DNA of 64,000 nucleotides. It comes from Notamacropus eugenii (Eukaryota; Chordata; Mammalia; Diprotodontia; Macropodidae). Positions 57,861 through 64,000 of this stretch are shown in pieces. Position 1 is the first letter of the stretch. The number at the start of each line of letters is the position of its first letter. Location of the stretch: NCBI RefSeq assembly GCF_028372415.1, contig NC_092878.1:1495501-1559500 (forward strand). The letters are read 5' to 3'. The notes beneath the pieces were generated by a model. It was not told where the DNA came from and did no database searches. It saw nothing but the letters and a program-made list of their open reading frames with translations. Made by a program: the position numbers and the translations under genes.

Positions 57861-58415
57861 GAGTTCATAGACTAAGGAAGAAACATTAGGATGTGGCCAC
57901 AATTCAAAGACAAGAAGGTTACTACATCAAGGAGACTAGGCAAACTGGCTTTGGAAACCAATGCTGTCGCTGTTGGATTTCACCCACCTGTTATTAAATG
58001 TGCTGATCCTGGAGGAGGGTCGTACCAGATTGTTTTTTCACTGTAGTGATGTTGAATATTCTTAAAATCAACACTGGGATGAGTAATATGGGCATGGTCA
58101 GACTTAACCAAAGGATTATTCATTCTCTCCATTTGCTTTCTCTGCCACTTTCTATATGATATTTAAAAATATTATAAATACAAATGACATTATCAGGGCA
58201 TGTCTGTGGTTTAATAAGGAGTTTGTCAGGTGGGATGGTGGGGAGACATGTAGTAGATCATATCATGCCTCTATGGGACCATTTTCTTCATTTGTTTCTT
58301 CATCCTCACTTCCCCTTTAAATGCCTTGGAAGGTGGAGACAATTTGTTTTGTTTTTGTAGTGAGGAGACCAGTTGTTTCCATGATCCAATTAACTCTCTG
58401 CTTCTTATTATCTAT
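57861..58415. other. Intergenic stretch without recognised content
   Basis: No exon-like frames, RNA genes or clear repeats were seen. Confidence 0.45.
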
Positions 58416-58419
58416 GTTA

Positions 58420-58500
58420 CCTTGGGTAAGCCAATGTAAAATGAAATAATTGGACTATGTGACCTCTAAGGGTCTCTTCCAAGTCTAAGTCTTTGATTTT
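58420..58500 (+). repeat. MIR 3' fragment
   Basis: TACCTTGGGTAAGCCAATGT, ATAATTGGACTATGTGACCT and AGGGTCTCTTCCAAGTCTAA are MIR core and 3' end wording. Confidence 0.6.
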
Positions 58501-58739
58501 ATCATCCCAATAGAATTGATCAATTAGGTAACAATTGGTCAGATAGAGTAGTCTGGTGGCTGTCTATACTGATTGAGTAAAAAGGGTGGCTGTCTACACT
58601 GATTGATTGCCAGCTTTCCCCTTCATTTTATACTGGGTAGATACAGTCTTCCAGTGTTTGTGTTTTTCTCCTTTGGGGCCATAGGAAACACACTTTATTT
58701 AACACAGCTTTCTCACTGTTGGAAAGGATGACAGTTCTT

Positions 58740-58935
58740 ACAGACTTAGAACCACTGTGGTGTAGTGGAAAGGATGGGGAGTCAAATCCCACCTCAGGCA
58801 ATTCTCAGTTGTGTGAACCTGGCAAGTATTCACTTCTCTGTGCCTCAGACACCTCACTTCATCTGTAAAATGAGGGGATAGACTGGAGAGTCTCAAAGGT
58901 CATTTTCAGCTCTAAATCTAGGATCTTATGAAGAA
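58740..58935 (+). repeat. MIR/THER SINE, near full length
   Basis: Plus orientation. ACTGTGGTGTAGTGGAAAGG, TCAGTTGTGTGAACCTGGCA, CTGTGCCTCAGACACC and CATCTGTAAAATGAGGGGAT run through to a CAGCTCTAAATCTAGGATC tail. Confidence 0.75.
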
Positions 58936-59426
58936 CAATGAACTTAAACTACACCCAAAACACCGTGGTAGGAAATGAGTTTCTTTTTTTCTGAAAGTTA
59001 TGTGCTAAAAGGTGAGAAGGTAAAAACAACAGTTATCTTAAAATAAGACTGTGCCCATCCATCAAAATCTTATTAAATAATTTGGTTAATGTTTACATGA
59101 AATACAGCCAAGACAATGCATTCACCATTACTCCTCTTGTTATGCATAATCCTTGATCATAGATGGAAGCCTACGGCTTTGCATGATGCATAGGAACGAG
59201 GCATCTGACTGAGAAGTGAGAATGCCATCCATCACTTCTCACTTGAATATTCTGTCATCATGGAGATATGACTAAAATGGACTTAGTGAAGTTAACCCAG
59301 AAAATGATAGTAAAATGCCAACTAACTCTTAAAGGATCAGTATGTCTCACTTGCAGCCTTAGTCTGGATTGCCCTCTTCCCCAGACACTTTTTATGAAGG
59401 TCAGAAGACTGCAGGTGGTGGTGGTA

Positions 59427-59442
59427 TATATATATATATAAC
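59427..59442. repeat. TA microsatellite
   Basis: Short (TA)n run; no other features are seen in 58940-59740. Confidence 0.8.
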
Positions 59443-59744
59443 CTTCTCCATGAGCTGTTTGGGCCCAGAAACCCTTTGTAGCTACAACCACCTGGTACTC
59501 AGTGGATAAGTAGATAGCAGAGTCACCTTTCTTGAGTAGGAGGCTTTTCATGGATAAACAGAAATGACTTTTGAAGACTGAACTTCATATAATTTTTAGG
59601 TGTTGAGGGAGTATTTTATTTATTTTTAAATGTGACACTCTGCTTTAGATTAATCCAATATTGTGAAATTCTTTGGCTTGACTCTGCTGTTCCAAAAAAC
59701 TTATAAATTGCAGATGTGTCTTAAAGTTAATCAGATCTCTAAGC

Positions 59745-59925
59745 CAAGAGTTTTTAAGGAGTGTGTGCTGGTGAACTTGTTTTAAAAAAATATTATAATA
59801 ATTGCATTTCGATATAACCGGTTTCTTTTGTAATATTAGGTATTTTTTAATTAATTTAAAAATACTATTTTAAAGGATCATAGACATCACTGGGCCACCA
59901 AAGAAGTCCACAGAAAAAGTTGGAA
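59745..59925. mobile_element. Ancient DNA-transposon copy (same family as 18827)
   Basis: GAGTTTTTAAGGAGTGTGTG, TGGTGAACTTGTTTTAAAAA, ATTGCATTTCGATATAACCG, TGGGCCACCAAAGAAGTCCA and CAGAAAAAGTTGG follow the same order as the interrupted copy at 18827-19143. Confidence 0.45.
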
Positions 59926-60299
59926 TGATGGAAATCATTTGAAACTATATTAAAGTTCTTCCTTGAATTTTCAAAATTAGACTGCTTGTTTTTTTATTTT
60001 TCCTTAATAGGAAACCTAAGAATTTTATAGCCAATGTAGGAAAATAAGAACATAATTACTTCCCCTCCCCTCCAATGTGTGAAAACATAAGCTTTCTTAG
60101 TCAATCAGATTATAAAGTGATCAACTCTTACTTTTCAGCCATGGTCAGACTCAATTGACCTCCTATTATTTTGTCATAGGGAGAAAAGGTATCATTAGTA
60201 AACTGAGTCAACAAAACTCTAGTCTCAAATGATGAACTGTACAGAAAGGAATGCAGATACTCTTTCCACAGCTAAGGGGACAGCACTGGCCTATTTGCT

Positions 60300-60600
60300 G
60301 TTTCCTGAACATTTTCTGCCTCCTCATGTTTATGGTGAGCTCCTTTCTCAATCTGTTTCTTAGAACCCTATTACTTTCAAGACTCAATTCACATGTTGGA
60401 AGCATCATCTGGAAACCTCATCGTGTTTTTTCCCTTTATCTCAAATTATCACGTAACAATATTATTTGCATATGTATTTTATTGTCCCAATAGAACACAA
60501 CCCCCCTGAGAATGAGAGTGGAGTTTATGTTTGGTCATTCATCTCCACCGTCAGTCATAGAATAAGTACTTAATAAGCTAAGTGTTTGTTGGACTGGAAG
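60300..60600 (+). repeat. L2/L3 LINE 3' remnant
   Basis: CAAGACTCAATTCACATGTT, TGAGAATGAGAGTGGAGTTT and AGAATAAGTACTTAATAAGC then GTGTTTGTTGGACTGG mirror the L2 3' end in plus orientation. Confidence 0.55.
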
Positions 60601-62100
60601 ATCCTTTTATGTTTAAGAAATAGAATCTAGTGCCTTTTTTTTTTTAAGAAATGAATTTGTGTTCATTGAACTCATTCCTTTGATTTATATGTCATCTGTT
60701 TTAAAACAGAAATAACTGCTCATTAACATACAGGATTCACATCTCCACGTAAGAATTTCAACAGCAAGGAATCTCTTAAAATATTTTAAAATAACACCAA
60801 TACTAATTGGAAATGAGAAAAATTACATGATATGAAAATTCAAATACTAGATACAGTGATCTTAGACACAGGACAGCATTGTTCAAGGTTACACAGTGTG
60901 CTGCTGGAAAGAATGACTTTGAGCTGTGTCAACGTGACATTAATCCAACTGATTGTAAGGTGAAAATAAAATTAGCCAATCCAACTGAATGTTCTACTGA
61001 CATAGTATCTCTCACAACTAATCTGATCAGCTTTTTCAGAGAATCCGCTGGTTGCTTAGGTTTTGGGTCTGGGCAAAGGAACATGAATAGTTAGCTTTAA
61101 GTCACCTAAAGGGTAGAGTATTCCTGTTATTCAGAGCTTGAGGTCTGGAACAAATGAGGTTTAGATGTCTCTATGCCAAGAAATATAAAGAAATTATGTT
61201 GATTCAAAGTCACCTTTTTCCTTCTTTTTGGGTATGTGATAGTGCAAATCTAGAGAATGTCTATCTGAGTAGCAGAAGGTAGAGATAATGGCAATTCTCT
61301 TTAGTCTAATTATTTTTTCTCATCTCTGTAGGGCACAGCACTAAAGGGAGAAAACCACCTCCACAGGCTGCTCTTGTTGTAAGAGAAGGCAAACCCTTTT
61401 TATCCATCCTGTCCACTCCCCTATCTTCCTCCAAACACCCTCCCCCAAAAAAACACCAAAAAAATTATACCACAAAACCTTCAAAGGCTCCCCTCCTTAG
61501 GGTTAGGAAATCCTAGGCTGATTAATGTCAGAGAATCAGGCTTAATCATAATACAGAATACCTTTCCTCTGATGCATACAAAAGTGTTTCCATGAGTCCA
61601 CCGGACCAGATTTCACTTCCCTATGGTCCCATTTTAGAAACTCTGAGGAGAGGTCTGTCGATATGGCCACAGAACTGAATGACCCAAGGCTTCAGTCATA
61701 ATCATTTGCTACCACAAACCTGCAGAATACCTAAATCAGTAGAAATCTAGAAACATCTGCCTGCTGAATTGACTGTTGAGCAAGGAGCAAATATAATTCC
61801 TTCTGGGTTTCTGATATTCATGGAGGTGAGTAAATTAAGCATGACAGAAAAGTAGAGCTGATTCCGTTTCTCTGCCACCTGCACAAATTCCTCATAGAAT
61901 GCTCAATCAGCTCCAAGGTGGACTGTAGCCGCCTCAGAGAATTCAGTCAACTTCCAAAGGTAACCAGGCACTTGAGAATTCATTACTCAAACAATCAGTT
62001 TCATTAATTCATGTAAAATTTTAATCAATTTCAATTATTTCACTTGCAATTTGGCAAATTCATGGAAAAGCTGGAGATAACAACCAAGTTATCAATATCA
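60601..62100. other. Intergenic stretch downstream of GLDN
   Basis: No repeat family or gene was recognised. The part nearest 62100 could contain distal GLDN 3'UTR on the minus strand, but no convincing polyadenylation signal decides this. Confidence 0.45.
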
Positions 62101-62104
62101 CCTC

Positions 62105-62290
62105 CATCCAGGGAGCTGAAACTCATAGACTGTTAGAGCTGGAAAGGACCCTACACAGAAACCCCTCAGGGGATAAGATGAGGAAACTGAGGGTCACAAT
62201 AGCGACATAATCTCTCCAACATCACAGAGATAGTTAAGAGCCAGACCTGGGACTATCATCTTGGTCTTTTGACTTAGTCCAATGTTTCAT
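62105..62290 (-). repeat. MIR SINE, antisense
   Basis: The plus strand reads CTGTTAGAGCTGGAAAGGAC, GATGAGGAAACTGAGGGTCA, CACAGAGATAGTTAAGAGCC and AGACCTGGGACTATCATCTT, a reversed MIR. Confidence 0.7.
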
Positions 62291-62320
62291 CACTAAGGAA
62301 TCAAATTTTAAAGGAGATTG

Positions 62321-62326
62321 GTTTAT
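62321..62326 (-). promoter_or_regulatory. Possible GLDN polyadenylation signal
   Basis: TTTATT on the plus strand is AATAAA on the minus strand, about 430 bp after the GLDN stop. It lies at the edge of an L2 copy and has no strong supporting context, so this is only a candidate. Confidence 0.25.
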
Positions 62327-62329
62327 TTG

Positions 62330-62455
62330 CTAAATAGAAGATGATCTCCTTGAGGGCAGGCACTATTCCACTTCTGACCTTGTAACCCAAAAGTTTATAG
62401 TACTTGGCACATAGTAAGAGTTTAATAATTGCTTGTTGATTGATTGATTTCCCAA
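62330..62455 (+). repeat. L2 LINE 3' end
   Basis: GATCTCCTTGAGGGCAGGCA, AGTACTTGGCACATAGTAAG and TTTAATAATTGCTTGTTGAT then TGATTGATT are the L2 terminus. It overlaps any GLDN 3'UTR on the minus strand. Confidence 0.75.
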
Positions 62456-62564
62456 TCAACAAAGCATTGTAGCTAATATGTAAGGAGTGTAGAGATCTCT
62501 CTCTATATAAACTATAATTATTTGGGAAGTCAAACAATCAACAAGTAATTATCCAACTCTTACT

Positions 62565-62660
62565 ACATATTTATATATATATTGTTGGATTTTTATCATA
62601 CACATACATATATGTTTGTGTGTGTGTGTATGTGTGTGTATATATATATACACTTATATG
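62565..62660. repeat. TA/CA-rich microsatellite
   Basis: An imperfect TATA, CATACA and GTGT run about 100 bp downstream of the GLDN stop, within its expected 3'UTR. Confidence 0.8.
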
Positions 62661-62754
62661 TTTAGATCACTGGATTCTTTTCTATTCACCTTATGTGACA
62701 CATTTTAGATTGGGGTAGGGGGTAAAGAGATCCTGGGACATTCTGAAAGAACCA

Positions 62755-63232
62755 TCACTTGTTTCCCATGGCTGACAAAAATTGAACAGGATATAGCATT
62801 AAGTCGCCATCTTCCCATGTGTATAGATGCTGGTCTCTCCAATTGTAAGCTAACATGGCAAGAGTAGACTGTGAAGTTCTTAGGTCAAAACTGACATTGA
62901 TCTGTTTCCCCTTTAACAAATCAAAAGCAAAGGTTATCTTTATGTCTTTGGTGTCGGTGACGTAGAGGACACCACAGGCCACAAAGGCATTGCCTGCTTT
63001 GGATCTGGGGTACGTGGTGTTGATGTGCCGGATGGCTGAGAAGGTACTTTCTTCTAGTTGGGCCACAAAGATACTGGACTCATCCAAACTTGAAGCATAG
63101 ATAATCCAAAGGCCCTTTTCATCCACTGCTAAATTGAAGTATGTCTTTGAGTTTACAAAGAGATAATTTCGACCATCATGCAAGGCATTTTCAATCTTCA
63201 GTGTTTCATATGTTTCCATTGCAAATTCATAT
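62755..63232 (-). CDS. GLDN: GLDN (gliomedin) last coding exon, olfactomedin domain end
   Basis: On the minus strand the exon follows the acceptor ATTTTTTCAG and ends at TGA (62757-62755). After one split base it encodes [20 protein letters not shown], then [80 protein letters not shown] and ends [10 protein letters not shown], 158 residues. The [28 protein letters not shown] and [17 protein letters not shown] segments are diagnostic of the gliomedin olfactomedin beta-propeller. Gliomedin is a Schwann-cell ligand that clusters sodium channels at nodes of Ranvier. Upstream exons lie beyond the right edge. The ATG within the exon is internal, not the start. Confidence 0.96.
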
Positions 63233-63604
63233 CTGAAAAAATTTTTTTAAAGAAATGTCGGTATTTTCATGCAGAGAGGGAGAACCCCCAGTGAAACTCA
63301 AGTGTATTATATTTCCATCATCCTGACAGAGCTACATGAAGGACTGGCTGATAATAGTGATTCTGAAGCACAGTTCTGACCCAGTCACTCTGGTTCCAAC
63401 ATGGCCTTTATCCAGAATCCATAACATATCTCATTCATTTGCTAAATAGAATGTAAACTCCTTGAAGGAAGGCCCTATTTGGCAAGGGCACAGGTTCAGT
63501 ATTTCTTTTTTTTTATTTTCTATGTAGACACAATCTTCTTTATTGGTCCTATCACCAGAAGTGACCACGGTACCAACCCATACTCACATGTGGTCTGTGA
63601 CATG
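63233..63604 (-). other. GLDN intron start
   Basis: This is intron sequence upstream of the last GLDN exon, with a possible L2 scrap at 63435-63500 (GTAAACTCCTTGAAGGAAGG). No further GLDN exon is visible before the window ends. Confidence 0.7.
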
Positions 63605-63745
63605 GCCACTATTGCATACATGTGAAGCAGTGAGCCTACAATCAGGAAGAACTGAGTTTCAATCCAGCCTCAAGCACTTAGTAACTATGTGACCCTAGAC
63701 AAGTTAGTTAACCTCTGTTTGCTTCAGTTTCCTCATCTTTAAGAT
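63605..63745 (+). repeat. Marsupial tRNA-derived SINE
   Basis: GTGAGCCTACAATCAGGAAG, AACTGAGTTTCAATCCAGCC, TAACTATGTGACCCTAGACA and TCAGTTTCCTCATCTTTAAG give the MAR1-type order in plus orientation. Confidence 0.7.
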
Positions 63746-64000
63746 GGGAGTCATGGGGGCAGAGTAGAAGGATGGACCTGCTCTAACTCTACCCCCACAA
63801 CTGATAAAATACTTGTAAAAATGACTCTAAAGAAATTCTAGAGCAGCAGAAGCCACAAAATGGCAGAGTTAAAGAGATTTTCAGCCTAAGGTAGCCTGGA
63901 AGGCCCACAGAAAAGGTCTATCACACTGGACTCAGATTGGAGCACAACCCAGCCGTGGCCACATGTGCAGCACGGACAGGACTGGAGCAGGCTTCAGGGC
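63746..64000 (+). mobile_element. LINE-1 5'UTR, cut by the window edge
   Basis: Starting GGGGGCAGAGTAGAAGGATG, the sequence continues AAATTCTAGAGCAGCAGAAG, CAGCCTAAGGTAGCCTGGAA and GACTGGAGCAGGCTTCAGGG. This matches the marsupial L1 5'UTR as I recall it and is similar to the 5' piece of the minus-strand L1 at 54.3-54.46 kb. It is antisense to GLDN and lies in its intron. Confidence 0.6.

Overview
The window is nuclear DNA from a mammal, most likely a marsupial. It is AT-rich and intron-rich, with GT-AG introns and exons that read through in phase. Its repeats look metatherian: tRNA-derived CORE-SINE/MAR1-type copies, LINE-1 3' ends of marsupial type, and abundant L2, L3/CR1 and MIR remnants. 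Species is not resolved, and repeat family names rest on recalled consensus features rather than a search.

Positions 179-50841 (+) hold the 3' half of DMXL2 (rabconnectin-3 alpha), the large WD40 scaffold that partners WDR7 and regulates V-ATPase assembly on synaptic and other vesicles. I place 25 coding exons that join in phase into about 1469 residues ending at the natural stop, followed by a 3'UTR of about 1.25 kb. The 5' half of the gene lies upstream of the window. A 63-bp in-frame candidate cassette exon (32830-32892) and a tandem NAGNAG acceptor (14960-14965) suggest isoform diversity.

The introns carry most of the mobile DNA. It includes a mariner-type MITE beside a long GA/GT microsatellite (10.6-10.9 kb), a CR1/L3 fragment (15.6-16.1 kb) and nested L1 and DNA-transposon pieces (18.2-19.3 kb). 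Further on are L2 and L3 remnants, a 1.2-kb TIR element with TA duplications (25.6-26.8 kb) and a SUCLA2 processed pseudogene on the minus strand with poly(A) tail and target-site duplications (29.5-31.6 kb). A long L2 copy still shows reverse-transcriptase motifs (43.6-44.9 kb).

Positions 52.1-62.7 kb are intergenic. This stretch holds a minus-strand L1 with its 5' end and ORF2 tail but no middle, a plus-strand L1 remnant split by a SINE, a MAR1-type SINE containing three telomere-type hexamers, and several MIR/L2 fragments.

At the right end, 62755-63232 (-) is the last coding exon of GLDN (gliomedin), encoding the end of its olfactomedin domain. DMXL2 and GLDN are tail to tail, the order I recall for human chromosome 15q21. 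The window ends inside the 5'UTR of a plus-strand L1. I found no undescribed gene system. The points most worth checking are the cassette exon, the NAGNAG acceptor and the structured repeat insertions.
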